DNA from: Candidatus Aerophobetes bacterium Ae_b3b
GTDB lineage: Bacteria; Aerophobota; Aerophobia; Aerophobales; AE-B3A
NCBI GenBank assembly: GCA_005223085.1
Contig: NJBP01000001.1
Span: forward strand, 1 to 64,000
Length of the DNA stretch: 64,000 bases
Reading direction: 5' to 3'
Shown here: in pieces, positions 9,456-18,638 of the stretch
Layout: each line of letters starts with the position of its first letter
Position numbering within the stretch: position 1 is the stretch's first letter
Program-made: the position numbers and the translations under genes
Notes under the pieces: model-generated
The model's input: the letters and a program-made list of their open reading frames with translations, nothing else
Database searches by the model: none
Told to the model about the DNA's origin: nothing

Positions 9456-10790
9456 CTACTTATAATACCCTGCTTCTCTCATAAACTGCTCGACTTTCCT
9501 TGCCGCGTCGTCTAAGGCTTTCTTAGGTCCTTTTTGTCCAGCAAAGGCCGCTGAAAGCTCCTCGGCAATTATCTGATCAACAGTGGCCCATTCAGGTATA
9601 AGAGGGACTGTTCTTCCCGTTAGCTGGCAGCCGTCTTCTATGTCTCCCTCTCCAGAAGGATACATCTCTTCCACTTCTGGATCATCCCATGTACTCATCC
9701 TTTGGACAGTAGCACCTTTCAAAGTCACTTCTTTTGCTCGTTGGGAAGACAAAGCCCAAGTAAGAAACTTAAATGCAGCTTCTGGATTTTTTGCCTGCTT
9801 AGGTATACTTGCCACAATTCCCCCTACTAAAGGATGTCTCTCACCAGCGTATACCGGAGGCGGTGCACAGTCGAATTTTCCTATGATCTCCGACTGTTTC
9901 CTAGCAACTGAAGCTAGATCTTGCCATGTCCAAGCTAAGGCTGCCCTTCCCTGCATGAAGGATGTCCAACATTCCGTGATGTGATAAGCTGCTACTCCTG
10001 GAGGAGCCACTTTACCTAATGCTAAGTACATTTCAAGCGCTTTTACTCCAGCCGGGCTATTAAAGGTTGGTTTGAAGTCTCTGTCGAAGAACTCGCCTCC
10101 GTAAGTCCACAAATATCCAGACCAGTCATAGCAAATTCGAGGACGCTTTGCTGGCATGGTAAACCCATAAACTTTCTTGTCTGGATTATTTAATTTTTGA
10201 GCGTATTCGAGTAATTCATCTAACGTATCAGGTGGTTTTGCATTTCCAAATGGATCAACGAGTCCCGCTTCTTTCACCAGATCTGTTCGATAGTAGAGAG
10301 GTCGGAATCCTGCTATCCATGGAATTCCCCACGTCCCGGCGGGTAATCCCCAGCGGTTACCAGCAGGATATCTACCGGAATAGTAGGTTCCAAAGAAATC
10401 ACCAGGATAGTTAAAGTCCATCGGTGTCAAATCAGGATCTTTGAGAAACAAATCGAGATTGACTAACCAGTCTCTTTTGGCAAATTCTGGCGTCCACATT
10501 GAATCATACCAGAGCATGTCGTACTTAGCTACTTCACCTATAAAGGTGGTCTTTAGCTTTTCATACATTACACCAAACGAGATGTCGTCAAACTCAATCT
10601 TTATCCCTGTTTCTTCAGTGAACCTGGGTACCAGCGTTTTGAAAGCGTCTGCCCATTGACTTGCCTGATTTGCTACTTTAATTGTTACACCGGCAAATTT
10701 CTTTTGAGCAGTGTATCCTACAACAGAAAATGTTACTAGCACCAAAATAACCGCCAGCGTAACAGCCGTTAAAACCTTACTACTCTTCAT
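9456..10790 (-). CDS. Extracellular solute-binding protein, family 1 (sugar ABC transporter)
   Basis: A 444-residue secreted binding protein. Residues 1-29 form a signal peptide with a cleavage site near VVGYTAQ; no lipobox cysteine is seen, suggesting a free or otherwise anchored protein. The mature part shows the usual two-lobe pattern, including ETGIKIEFDDISF near 57, AFKFLTWALSSQRAKEV near 340 and AFAGQKGPKKALDDAA near 420. Several Trp and aromatic residues (WDYxGxYLWTYGG region, here CYDWSGYLWTYGGEF near 220) suggest a carbohydrate ligand. It is the first transporter gene of the cassette, downstream of the GntR-amidohydrolase pair. Confidence 0.92.
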   Translation of the reverse strand: MKSSKVLTAVTLAVILVLVTFSVVGYTAQKKFAGVTIKVANQASQWADAFKTLVPRFTEETGIKIEFDDISFGVMYEKLKTTFIGEVAKYDMLWYDSMWTPEFAKRDWLVNLDLFLKDPDLTPMDFNYPGDFFGTYYSGRYPAGNRWGLPAGTWGIPWIAGFRPLYYRTDLVKEAGLVDPFGNAKPPDTLDELLEYAQKLNNPDKKVYGFTMPAKRPRICYDWSGYLWTYGGEFFDRDFKPTFNSPAGVKALEMYLALGKVAPPGVAAYHITECWTSFMQGRAALAWTWQDLASVARKQSEIIGKFDCAPPPVYAGERHPLVGGIVASIPKQAKNPEAAFKFLTWALSSQRAKEVTLKGATVQRMSTWDDPEVEEMYPSGEGDIEDGCQLTGRTVPLIPEWATVDQIIAEELSAAFAGQKGPKKALDDAARKVEQFMREAGYYK

Positions 10791-10922
10791 GACTTTTCTC
10801 CTCTTGTCAGTGATTCATCCCTTTCTTACCAGATTTAAAACCCGCTTTTTCACCCCCTTTCTTGAGCTTAATCGCAGATCGTCCCACTAGAGCTTCCGTC
10901 CAGGGATTGAAGACGAAAGGCA

Positions 10923-11843
10923 TTATCTCTTAAATCCATACACATTGACAGCGTTTTCTCCAAGGATCAGTTCTTTATCCCCTTGACTGAGAAAATCACA
11001 ATTCTTCTTTATGAGATTTAAGGTTTGCCTATAGTCGCATACCTGCAAAACAGTTGGAAAATCCGATCCCCAAATCATCCTTTCCGAGCCTATCTCCCCA
11101 TAAGTTACTTCAATGATCTTCTGTGCGCGTGGATAGGGATATTCCTCCTCCTCGCATAAAAGGGGCAAGCATGATATCTCAAACCAGACATTCGGATATT
11201 CTGCTAGCTCCAATGTCTGTTGCAATAGTGGAAAAGGATACTCTTGATTACTATCCCAAAGTCTACTCACACCGAGATGAAGGACAATAACTCTCAAGTC
11301 AGGGAAATTTCCAACCAATTTTCTCAGTTGTTTTATTTGGAAACAATAAGGATTCTCTGTCTTATCCCAACCCAGATCGAGAGCTAGGAGAAGATTCTCT
11401 TGTAACATTTTTTCCCAGATAGGAAAATATTCTTCGCCATCTAACCAAAAAGGTACGTCCGGTACTTCAAACTTTACTCCGCAAAATTTAAGAGCGTCAG
11501 TGAGATACCTAATCTTATCCAGGGCTTTCTTATCCCGAGGATCGATCAATCCAAAACCCTTGAACTTGTCCGGATATTTTTCTAGCACTTCTGCTACATA
11601 TTCGTTATGTACTCCATAGACAGGTGCCTGCATGAGCACAGCTTTGTCGACTCCGATCCAGTTCATGTACTCCAGTACCAATTCAGGAGAAGTGCTCATA
11701 TTGACAAACGACGGAGGCATCACTCTTTCTATACCTTTTCCCTCAATCCTTATCTTTCCGTATCCTTCGCCTTTTACCGGTGTTACTCCGTGCCGGGCAC
11801 CACACCAGACAGGAATTACATGCATGTGGGAATCTATTATCAT
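10923..11843 (-). CDS. Amidohydrolase_2 family metal-dependent hydrolase (lactonase/decarboxylase-like)
   Basis: The 306-residue TIM-barrel protein begins with the metal motif IIDSHMHV (His6, His8), has a barrel histidine in RVIVLHLGVSR near 190, and ends with the catalytic aspartate motif MIWGSDFPTV near 265. Members hydrolyse sugar lactones or decarboxylate aromatic acids. Next to a sugar-type ABC system, a lactonase or related hydrolase acting on the imported compound is plausible but not shown. It overlaps the GntR gene by four bases (ATGA), so the two are translationally coupled. A second member of the family lies in the other ABC cassette (43479-44312). Confidence 0.82.
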   Translation of the reverse strand: MIIDSHMHVIPVWCGARHGVTPVKGEGYGKIRIEGKGIERVMPPSFVNMSTSPELVLEYMNWIGVDKAVLMQAPVYGVHNEYVAEVLEKYPDKFKGFGLIDPRDKKALDKIRYLTDALKFCGVKFEVPDVPFWLDGEEYFPIWEKMLQENLLLALDLGWDKTENPYCFQIKQLRKLVGNFPDLRVIVLHLGVSRLWDSNQEYPFPLLQQTLELAEYPNVWFEISCLPLLCEEEEYPYPRAQKIIEVTYGEIGSERMIWGSDFPTVLQVCDYRQTLNLIKKNCDFLSQGDKELILGENAVNVYGFKR

Positions 11844-12505
11844 GATATGACCTTCCCAGATAAACTCTCGTCTAACACTTCTAGGGTAGCTTCTCGAGCG
11901 TTTTCAAGATGTTGTACTAAAAGTCTCCTGGCTTCTTCCTTCTTTTTGTCCAATAAAGCTTTTATTACTGCGGTATGCTCGTCTATATCCTGATCTATCC
12001 TTTTATGCATTTTCTGGGATATTCGAGCAAAGTCATAGATTCGATAAAATAACTCTTGGGCCCTTTTATTATCACAATTCCTTACGATCTCTAGATGAAA
12101 TCCTTCATCAATTTTGAGAGATTCCTTTTCTCTCCTTTTACTATTGTTAGTTCCCCTTAATCGTTCAAAATCTCTATAGATTTTTTTTAATTTTGTGGGA
12201 TCCATCTTCTCTATTGCTGTATCAATAGCATAAGATTCAAGTAATATACGTAGATCATAAATTTCCTTAAGATCTTTTTTAGTTAACTTAATTACGAAAT
12301 AACCTCTTCTGGGTAGGAGTTTGACGAGCCCCTCATGGGTTAACTTAGCCAGAGCAACTCTCACCGGCGTTTCACTTACGTCAAATTCCTCGACTAATTG
12401 CTGAATATCGATCTTTGTACCTGGTTCCATAGAGACCTCAATAATCCTATCTCTCAAAACAGAGTATATTTGATCCACAAGACTTCTGCTTACTACTTTT
12501 TGCAT
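11840..12505 (-). CDS. GntR/FadR-family transcriptional regulator (FCD domain)
   Basis: A 221-residue repressor. Residues 1-75 are the winged helix (LVDQIYSVLRDRIIEVSMEP, then SETPVRVALAKLTHEGLVKL); residues 85-205 form the all-helical FCD ligand domain, with the metal-binding acidic/histidine residues in YDLRILLESYA, HLEIVRNCDN and DIDEHTAVIKALL. As first gene of the cassette it probably controls its own operon, including the amidohydrolase and ABC genes. A consensus promoter lies 33-60 bases upstream. The ligand is unknown. Confidence 0.9.
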   Translation of the reverse strand: MQKVVSRSLVDQIYSVLRDRIIEVSMEPGTKIDIQQLVEEFDVSETPVRVALAKLTHEGLVKLLPRRGYFVIKLTKKDLKEIYDLRILLESYAIDTAIEKMDPTKLKKIYRDFERLRGTNNSKRREKESLKIDEGFHLEIVRNCDNKRAQELFYRIYDFARISQKMHKRIDQDIDEHTAVIKALLDKKKEEARRLLVQHLENAREATLEVLDESLSGKVIS

Positions 12506-12537
12506 TCGTTCTTCTCAGAATTTTTGGTTTGTTATGT

Positions 12538-12565
12538 ATTATATCTAATCGCGATTTTCTGTCAA
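12538..12565 (-). promoter_or_regulatory. Sigma-70-type promoter of the GntR-ABC cassette
   Basis: On the minus strand, TTGACA (12565-12560) and TATAAT (12543-12538) are separated by 16 bases, both perfect consensus. Transcription would start about 25 bases before the GntR ATG. AT-rich imperfect inverted repeats just upstream (12570-12595) could bind the regulator. The remainder of the gap to 12787 shows no gene. Confidence 0.75.
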
Positions 12566-12787
12566 CAATATTCTATAAAAAATAGTCTATCAGTCAAGTC
12601 CAATTTTTGGGCTAGAAAAATTGAAAGTAAACTTAGGCCTTAAGATAAACCAGGCAGTATTTCAAAAAAGATCAAGAGCTTTTTGATTTGGAAATGGAAA
12701 GGATGTAAAGGAGATTTGTCCTATACGGGATATCGGAGATAGAGATTGCCAAAAGAGGGGTAGTTTAGAGAGCAGAGAAGATAGGCT

Positions 12788-13741
12788 TTAAGGAGGCCTC
12801 AAGGGGGCTCTCATTCCCATCATTCCCATCTTAAAGCGGGCCATCACCACCAGTTGGGCGGGAGCATCCTTCATATTGGAAACTATCTGGTACTGAGTGA
12901 CGGCCTCGGCAAAGCTACCTTCTGCTTCGTAGATGTTGCCTAAAAGAAAATGGGAAAGGGGACTTTTTGGGTCTATTTTCAATGCCTCTTTCACATCGGT
13001 AGCTGCTTTATCGAATTTTCCTCCTTGAAAGTAGACCATTCCCCGAGCATTATAAAAATCTATTTTATGGGGATACGAACTCTCACCTTTCTTGAAGTAA
13101 TGGGCAGCTTTTTCTACGGTTTTTTTGTCTTGGTAGAGAATCCCTAGCATGAGGTAAGTATAACCATCTTCAGGATTAAGTTTCAAGGCTTTCTCATAGG
13201 CCTGGATAGCATCATCTATTCTTCCTTCCCCATAGAGCTTACTACCTTCTTCTTGATAAATTGTAGCCGGCTGGGGTTTTGGAAAGACCTTCACCATGAC
13301 GATATAAGCAGCTACCAGGATACCGACAGCAATTCCTCCTCTCACAGCCAACCTTCTAATGCGTAAAGATCTTCTCTTTCTTATTAGCTCATCCAGATAC
13401 CACCACCAGTGAGAACGGGGAATTTTTCTTTCTTCTCGGTAGGGTAGGGGAGCAATAGAGCTGGTTAGACTTCTGAATATAGGCTTTGGTTTATCTTTTA
13501 TGATCTGATCAAGGCTATCAAGTCTTGATTTTTCTACCGAAAGATCGGTTCCCCTTCTCTTTAACCTACCGGAAAGCATTTCGATCTCGTCCCTTAAAAT
13601 TAGAATTTTCAGGATGTCTTTGGAAAACTCATCAATATTAAGCAGATACTTTTTGTACTGCTCAACCATCTCTCTTAGATCAGTCAAGGTCATCTTTTTG
13701 TCGGTTATTCGGTTTTCTTTAGTTATTTGACCTTCACTCAT
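12788..13741 (-). CDS. Membrane-anchored tetratricopeptide repeat protein
   Basis: A 317-residue protein. Residues 1-90 are helical and charged, probably a coiled coil (ILRDEIEMLSGRLKRRGTDL); one membrane segment follows near 135-153 (GGIAVGILVAAYIVMVKVF); residues 160-300 contain about four TPR units (YQEEGSKLYGEGRIDDAIQA, then YEKALKLNPEDG; ALKIDPKSPLSHFLLGNIYE). A scaffold role is likely. It overlaps the flavodoxin-like gene by four bases and is the last gene of the activase operon, so it may anchor or organise that electron-transfer system; this is inference from context. Confidence 0.8.
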   Translation of the reverse strand: MSEGQITKENRITDKKMTLTDLREMVEQYKKYLLNIDEFSKDILKILILRDEIEMLSGRLKRRGTDLSVEKSRLDSLDQIIKDKPKPIFRSLTSSIAPLPYREERKIPRSHWWWYLDELIRKRRSLRIRRLAVRGGIAVGILVAAYIVMVKVFPKPQPATIYQEEGSKLYGEGRIDDAIQAYEKALKLNPEDGYTYLMLGILYQDKKTVEKAAHYFKKGESSYPHKIDFYNARGMVYFQGGKFDKAATDVKEALKIDPKSPLSHFLLGNIYEAEGSFAEAVTQYQIVSNMKDAPAQLVVMARFKMGMMGMRAPLRPP

Positions 13742-14151
13742 TGTGGTTTAGACAGCCTTTTTCCAAAATCCCTGGCTTCTGATAGCTTCTTGATACTCTG
13801 AAAAGCAATGACAATCGAGCCCTTTTCCTCCAATAATTTCATAATTCTCTTCAGGGCTTTACTCACGCCAAATAGTTTGGGAATAACGAAGACAGCTATT
13901 TTTTTACCCTCCAGGCCGGAACATTTCTTAAGATAAGAGGCAAGTGGTTCAGAAAATTTGCCTCCCCAAGAGCCAAGAACAGGGCTGCCCACATAGACGA
14001 GATCGTAGATAAATAGACTCTCTGCCCGGGCCGATTTTTCTGCCTTCACTTGGTGTACTTCATGTCCCATAGCTTGGATACTTGAGGAGAGAGCCTGGAC
14101 GACGGCTTCCATACCTTTTGATTCACCTGAATATATTATGATCGTTCGCAA
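13738..14151 (-). CDS. Flavodoxin-like protein
   Basis: A 137-residue protein with the flavodoxin fold pattern: first strand and phosphate loop (IIIYSGESKG, residues 4-13), a second FMN-loop region VYVGSPVLGSWGG near 53-65, and KIAVFVIPKLFG near 84. The phosphate loop is atypical (GESKG instead of T-x-T-G-N-T), so FMN binding is likely but not certain. It begins 2 bases after the giant activase ends and would be a natural electron donor for that Fe-S protein. Cytosolic. Confidence 0.72.
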   Translation of the reverse strand: MRTIIIYSGESKGMEAVVQALSSSIQAMGHEVHQVKAEKSARAESLFIYDLVYVGSPVLGSWGGKFSEPLASYLKKCSGLEGKKIAVFVIPKLFGVSKALKRIMKLLEEKGSIVIAFQSIKKLSEARDFGKRLSKPQ

Positions 14152-14153
14152 GA

Positions 14154-17100
14154 TTACCTCCCTATTTTTGCAAGATGATTCCCTGGCTTCTTAAATTTAT
14201 GATGAGCTTCCACCTGGGAAACAAAAGTCCTAATTTTGTTCAAATAATTAGCCTGGTGAGAGCCGTCGTAGGAGAGATTAAGAATAGGAAAGTTAGCATA
14301 GTCTTTTTCTATTTGGGTACTCAGAGCCCAGGTTATATTTCCTGGCATACAAGTAAAGGGCATTACGTTAACTACTCCATCTCTTTCTCTTTTTATGGAA
14401 TGTAGGGTTTTCCCTACCGTTAGAATAGCTTCTCCTCTCAAAGACCTATTCAGGTATTTTTCCCCTAACTGGAGGATTTCCTCGATATGTGGCTCCTCAA
14501 ATCCTTTTATTATATCTTTGAAAGGCTCTTCCAGCCTTTTTTCTATTATTTCCTGAAATAGGTTTTTTATTCTATTGATAATAAATCCTATTAGATTTTT
14601 TTCTTTCCAAATGAGCTCTTTATGCATCTGGTTTGTATACATAAACCATTCTCTCATCGAAGCAAGCTCTACTTTTACTCCCAATCTTTCTAACTCATTT
14701 ATGATAAATATATTGCTATAAGGATTATGTCTTACATATATCTCTCCTACGATAGTTACCACTGGTTTATCTCTATTCTCCGTTTTTACCTTTCCCAAAG
14801 CATTCGCTGCTTCCTGCATTAGATTCTTGAGACCTCTTCCCTGGCTGATTAGCTTGCAGATTCTATTTCTATATTTTAGATATAATCTATCCGTCTCTCC
14901 TTTGTTTACTTCATCTGCTCTTATCAATCTTTGAGCTTTGCGCAGTATATCTATAGCAGCAATTCCTTCCCAGGCAAGTTTGGTAAATTTTACTCCGTAA
15001 CCACCATAGCTATTCTCTGAGTCAAGGGAAATAATAGGGATATCACTATAACCTAATCTTTTTAAGACTTGTTCTTGAAAGGTGCGGTACTGACCAAATC
15101 GACAGGGTCCCTGGGCTGTACCCATAAAGAAAGCTATTTTTTTTGCCTTGGCACCATTTTCATTTATTACCTTAAGCATATCTCCCGTGGTGAGGATACA
15201 AGGATAGCATTCTCTACCCGTGGTATATTTTTGCCCCTCCCGCAGGGATTCCAGATCACTTATAGGCATAACTTCCGCCATTTTTCCCAGAGCCTCCAGG
15301 GCAGCTTTAAGGGCATAGGAGTGATCATCCATATAAGGAATATAGATAGTTCTTTCTTCATCTTTTAGGATGGAAAGCGTAGATTTTCTAGAAATCTTTC
15401 TTTGATCAATCTTCCTATTTTGAATACTATCGAGAAAAGCTTCCAGTCGGGTTATAATACCAGCTTCAGCACTGTGTTCGTCAACCTGGAGTTCCAGAAA
15501 AGGTCTATCCATCTCCTCAGTGAAATCTTTGGAGATAAAAGAATCTGGCCCACAACCAAAATTGGTAATATAGATAGGATAGAGATTGTCCGTTTCCTTT
15601 ATTCGCCTGGCAGCGGCAAGAATTCTTTGGCCATATCCCCAGTACATATTAGGATAATCTTCGGAGATTAGAGAAGGGTCTAAATCCAGAAAGTCTATAG
15701 GGATGGCTAACATTTCCAGTTCTCTCATTTTTTCCACTATATCTAGATTAAGTCCGGGATCGCAGCCGTTATAGGGTCGGGAAATGACTACAAAGCCTTT
15801 TTGTCCTCCTAGATTATTTAATACCTCTCTACCTTTCTTTTTTAAATCCTCACTAAACTGATATTGCTTTTTTTGAGCTACTTGAATAGCTTTTTTAATT
15901 CTAGAAGTATCCTCACTTAGAAGACTACCCACTTTTCTTAATGCTTTATCTATACCTTCTCCGAAAGATATCTTTGGTTCCAGAAATTTGACAGAGTAAT
16001 TTTCTCTTTTGATAGTTGCATTAATAAAGTAGGGAAGACTTTGAGACCAGGGACAGTTGTAGGTTCTTTTTAATCGAGAGTCTCTTTCTTCAAAATCAAT
16101 TATGCTGGGCAAGAATATATAATCTAATTTTTTTTCTAAGAGGTTCAAGACATGCCCATGAGCTACTTTCAGGGGAAAGCAGGTTTCGGTAACTACTATT
16201 TCTATTCCTTTATGAATGGTGGTGTCGTTAGTTCTATCTGATAAGATTACCTTATAACCGAGCTCAGTGAAAAAGCTTTCCCACAAGGGGAAAAATTCGT
16301 AAGTGTGAAGGGCACGCGGTATTCCAATCTTCTTTCCCTTTACTTTTCTTTTTTCTCTACCAAAAAGAAGTTTATCCCTTTCTTTAAATAAATTGGGAAT
16401 TCCCTTGGTCTTTTTTCTTCCTTCCTTGCCGCTATATTTGTCACATCTATCTCCATAAGTTAAGGGTTTTTCTTTTCCCTCAATCCAGACCTGATTTACC
16501 TTGCAATGATTAGGACAATCTTGACATTCAAAGGAATCCATTCGGTAAGTGGCCTCGCTCAAGGCAAATCCTTTGAACTTGCTTTTACCTTTTGTCTCTT
16601 CCATAGCTACAATAGCTGCTCCAATGGCACCTAGAACCTCATTATGGGGTGGAACAGTTATTTCTTTTTCTAGTATCTTTTTAAAAGCAGCTACCACAGA
16701 TTTATTGCAGGCTGTTCCTCCTTGAAAAAAGATATTATTTCCTATTTTTCTATTCTCTACCACTTTATTTAAATAGTTATAGGCTACCGAGTAAGCTAAT
16801 CCGCCTACCAAATCGGGAACAGGGAATCCTCTTTGGAGGTGCTCAAATAGAGCTGACTCCATAAATACAGTGCATCTATCTCCCAAGTCAGCCGGGCTAT
16901 CACTGGAGAAGGCTATCTGTTCAAACTCTTTTTTGATATTTATTTCCAATTTCTCAGCCTGTTCTTCCAAAAAAGAACCTGTTCCTGCTGCACAGGCTTT
17001 ATTCATGGTAAAGTCTACAATTACTCCCTTTTCCAGGCTGATGAACTTGGAGTCCTGACCCCCGACCTCGAAAACTGTATCTACATCCGGGTCTACATTC

Positions 17101-18311
17101 AAAGCTCCCCTGGCCTGGGCAGTGATTTCGTTCTTAATTACATCTGCTCCTACAAAGGCGCCAATCATATATCTACCTGAGCCGGTGACCCCAACTCCCC
17201 TGATGCGAACCTTTCCCTCTACTTTGTTTTTAACTTCTCTTAGACCGTCTTGCACTACTTTAATGGGTTTTCCCGCTGTGGGCAGGTAGCTCTTAGCTAA
17301 AAGATGCCTTTTTTCGTCTATTACCACCACATTTGTACTTACCGAGCCGATGTCGATTGCTAGATAAGCATCTATTAATTGACCATCTTTTAGTAGTTCA
17401 CGATTTTCTTTTAGCGAAGATACCTCTTTTTCCCTATGGTCCAAGGAAAGTTTAGGCAAAGCTTCCTTTTCCTGGATGAGGGAGATTTCTTTTTCTAAAT
17501 TACTCTTATCAAATGGTTTCAGCTCCGTTTTTTCCCTTAAAGCTAAAGCTGCTCCCAGGGCTCCTATGGAATAGTAGTGTTTAGGAACAGTTATATCTTT
17601 CCTTTTTAAAACTTTCTTAAACGCTAGTAACATAGCCTCATTGGCAGCTACACCCCCCTGAAAGGAAATAGGACCGCTAAGGTCTTTACCCCGGGCGATG
17701 TTACTTTTATAACTTCTTGCCAGAGCCTCACATAATCCCATAGTTATGTCTGGATTGGGAGTTGCTTTCTGCTGCAGATGAATCATATCTGTTTTAGCGA
17801 AGACAGCACATCTAGCAGCAAGGCGAGCAGGATTAGTTGATTTCAAAGCCTCCTCGGCAAATTCCCCCTCAATATTCAGCTCCAGTCTTTTGGCCTGTTG
17901 ATCTAGAAAGGATCCAGTGCCAGAAGCACAGCTTGAGTTCATACCAAAATTCTTGACTTCTCCTCTTTCGTTTATCTCGATAAACTTAGCATCACATCCT
18001 CCAATATCAATGACTGTTCTTATCTCAGGATGAAGGTGGTGGATCCCCTTAGCCTGAACTATTATCTCTTCCAGATAGGGTAGATTCCATTTTTTGCTTA
18101 GATACTCTCCGTTAGAACCGGTGATAGCTATATATTGAAAAGAATATTTTTTGACTATTTTCTTTACGATTTCCCTGGCTACCTCTAGAGGCTTACCATT
18201 ATGACGCTGGTAATCTTCCTGGTGAACAATTTCTCCCTTTTTATCTATGAGGATTGCATTTACGCTGATAGAGCCTAGATCGAGTCCCAGAAAATACTCA
18301 TCCTTGTTCAT
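14154..18311 (-). CDS. Acyl-CoA dehydratase activase-related fusion: two BadF/HgdC-type ATPase domains plus DUF2229 and HgdB-like module
   Basis: A 1385-residue cytosolic protein. Residues 5-260 and 315-575 are two ASKHA ATPase domains (GLDLGSISVN near 9; AIDIGSVSTN near 318; GGCDAKF near 104; GGQDSKF near 417). Each has the two cysteines that bind the bridging [4Fe-4S] cluster of HgdC-type activators: Cys128/Cys168 and Cys440/Cys480. Cys596, Cys599 and Cys603 (CQDCPNHC) follow, then DUF2229 (PRALHTYEFFPLW near 664) and a long dehydratase-subunit-like region with cysteines in ETCFPLKVAHGH, GRECYPC and GTAQGPCRFGQ. Known relatives perform ATP-driven low-potential electron transfer, and some contain a double-cubane cluster. 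The substrate is not known. It is the first gene of an operon with flavodoxin-like and TPR proteins. Confidence 0.88.
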   Translation of the reverse strand: MNKDEYFLGLDLGSISVNAILIDKKGEIVHQEDYQRHNGKPLEVAREIVKKIVKKYSFQYIAITGSNGEYLSKKWNLPYLEEIIVQAKGIHHLHPEIRTVIDIGGCDAKFIEINERGEVKNFGMNSSCASGTGSFLDQQAKRLELNIEGEFAEEALKSTNPARLAARCAVFAKTDMIHLQQKATPNPDITMGLCEALARSYKSNIARGKDLSGPISFQGGVAANEAMLLAFKKVLKRKDITVPKHYYSIGALGAALALREKTELKPFDKSNLEKEISLIQEKEALPKLSLDHREKEVSSLKENRELLKDGQLIDAYLAIDIGSVSTNVVVIDEKRHLLAKSYLPTAGKPIKVVQDGLREVKNKVEGKVRIRGVGVTGSGRYMIGAFVGADVIKNEITAQARGALNVDPDVDTVFEVGGQDSKFISLEKGVIVDFTMNKACAAGTGSFLEEQAEKLEINIKKEFEQIAFSSDSPADLGDRCTVFMESALFEHLQRGFPVPDLVGGLAYSVAYNYLNKVVENRKIGNNIFFQGGTACNKSVVAAFKKILEKEITVPPHNEVLGAIGAAIVAMEETKGKSKFKGFALSEATYRMDSFECQDCPNHCKVNQVWIEGKEKPLTYGDRCDKYSGKEGRKKTKGIPNLFKERDKLLFGREKRKVKGKKIGIPRALHTYEFFPLWESFFTELGYKVILSDRTNDTTIHKGIEIVVTETCFPLKVAHGHVLNLLEKKLDYIFLPSIIDFEERDSRLKRTYNCPWSQSLPYFINATIKRENYSVKFLEPKISFGEGIDKALRKVGSLLSEDTSRIKKAIQVAQKKQYQFSEDLKKKGREVLNNLGGQKGFVVISRPYNGCDPGLNLDIVEKMRELEMLAIPIDFLDLDPSLISEDYPNMYWGYGQRILAAARRIKETDNLYPIYITNFGCGPDSFISKDFTEEMDRPFLELQVDEHSAEAGIITRLEAFLDSIQNRKIDQRKISRKSTLSILKDEERTIYIPYMDDHSYALKAALEALGKMAEVMPISDLESLREGQKYTTGRECYPCILTTGDMLKVINENGAKAKKIAFFMGTAQGPCRFGQYRTFQEQVLKRLGYSDIPIISLDSENSYGGYGVKFTKLAWEGIAAIDILRKAQRLIRADEVNKGETDRLYLKYRNRICKLISQGRGLKNLMQEAANALGKVKTENRDKPVVTIVGEIYVRHNPYSNIFIINELERLGVKVELASMREWFMYTNQMHKELIWKEKNLIGFIINRIKNLFQEIIEKRLEEPFKDIIKGFEEPHIEEILQLGEKYLNRSLRGEAILTVGKTLHSIKRERDGVVNVMPFTCMPGNITWALSTQIEKDYANFPILNLSYDGSHQANYLNKIRTFVSQVEAHHKFKKPGNHLAKIGR

Positions 18312-18407
18312 GGATTTTTCTTTTCCCTGAAATTGTTGTCTTGAGATATATTTTTTTCCCTTATCGGACCTGCCTCATAGCTTAGAAGTCCTATTATTTA
18401 TCCTCGA

Positions 18408-18435
18408 AATTTAGCATAAGAAAGTAGTATGTCAA
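18408..18435 (-). promoter_or_regulatory. Promoter of the activase operon
   Basis: TTGACA (18435-18430) and TAAATT (18413-18408) on the minus strand, spaced by 16 bases, about 97 bases before the activase ATG at 18311. The box pair is good but the -10 is imperfect. Confidence 0.6.
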
Positions 18436-18454
18436 GCACCTTGCTAGTTTTCTA

Positions 18455-18591
18455 GTAAGTATTCAGTGAACCCCGTCATTTTTGGTAGTCGCCGGTAGCC
18501 GCAGGCTTCAGCCTGCGCAAAATCCTAGCCTGCACACCCTAAAGGGTGCGGCTACCCTGAAAATTCAATGTGACACGGCGTTTACTGAGCA
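18455..18591. repeat. MITE-like palindromic element, copy B (137 bp)
   Basis: Imperfect terminal inverted repeats, TTCAGTGAACCCCGTCA (18462-18478) and TGACACGGCGTTTACTGAG (18571-18589), enclose GC-rich hairpins. The core is bounded by GTAG and CTAC (GCAGGCTTCAGCCTGC and CACCCTAAAGGGTG hairpins). A shorter, inverted copy lies at 34038-34149, and the core alone at 5629-5692. The remaining gap 18312-18638 shows the activase promoter and no gene. Confidence 0.85.
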
Positions 18592-18638
18592 ACTACGTTT
18601 TCGGAGACGTGTATTTCATAGTCTTCAACTTGGATGGT

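Noticed and set aside
12659-12690. AAAAAG/CTTTTT inverted repeat near the TPR gene as a terminator
   Set aside because: Only 8 bp, A/T-only, and on the wrong side of the promoter to end any mapped gene convincingly.
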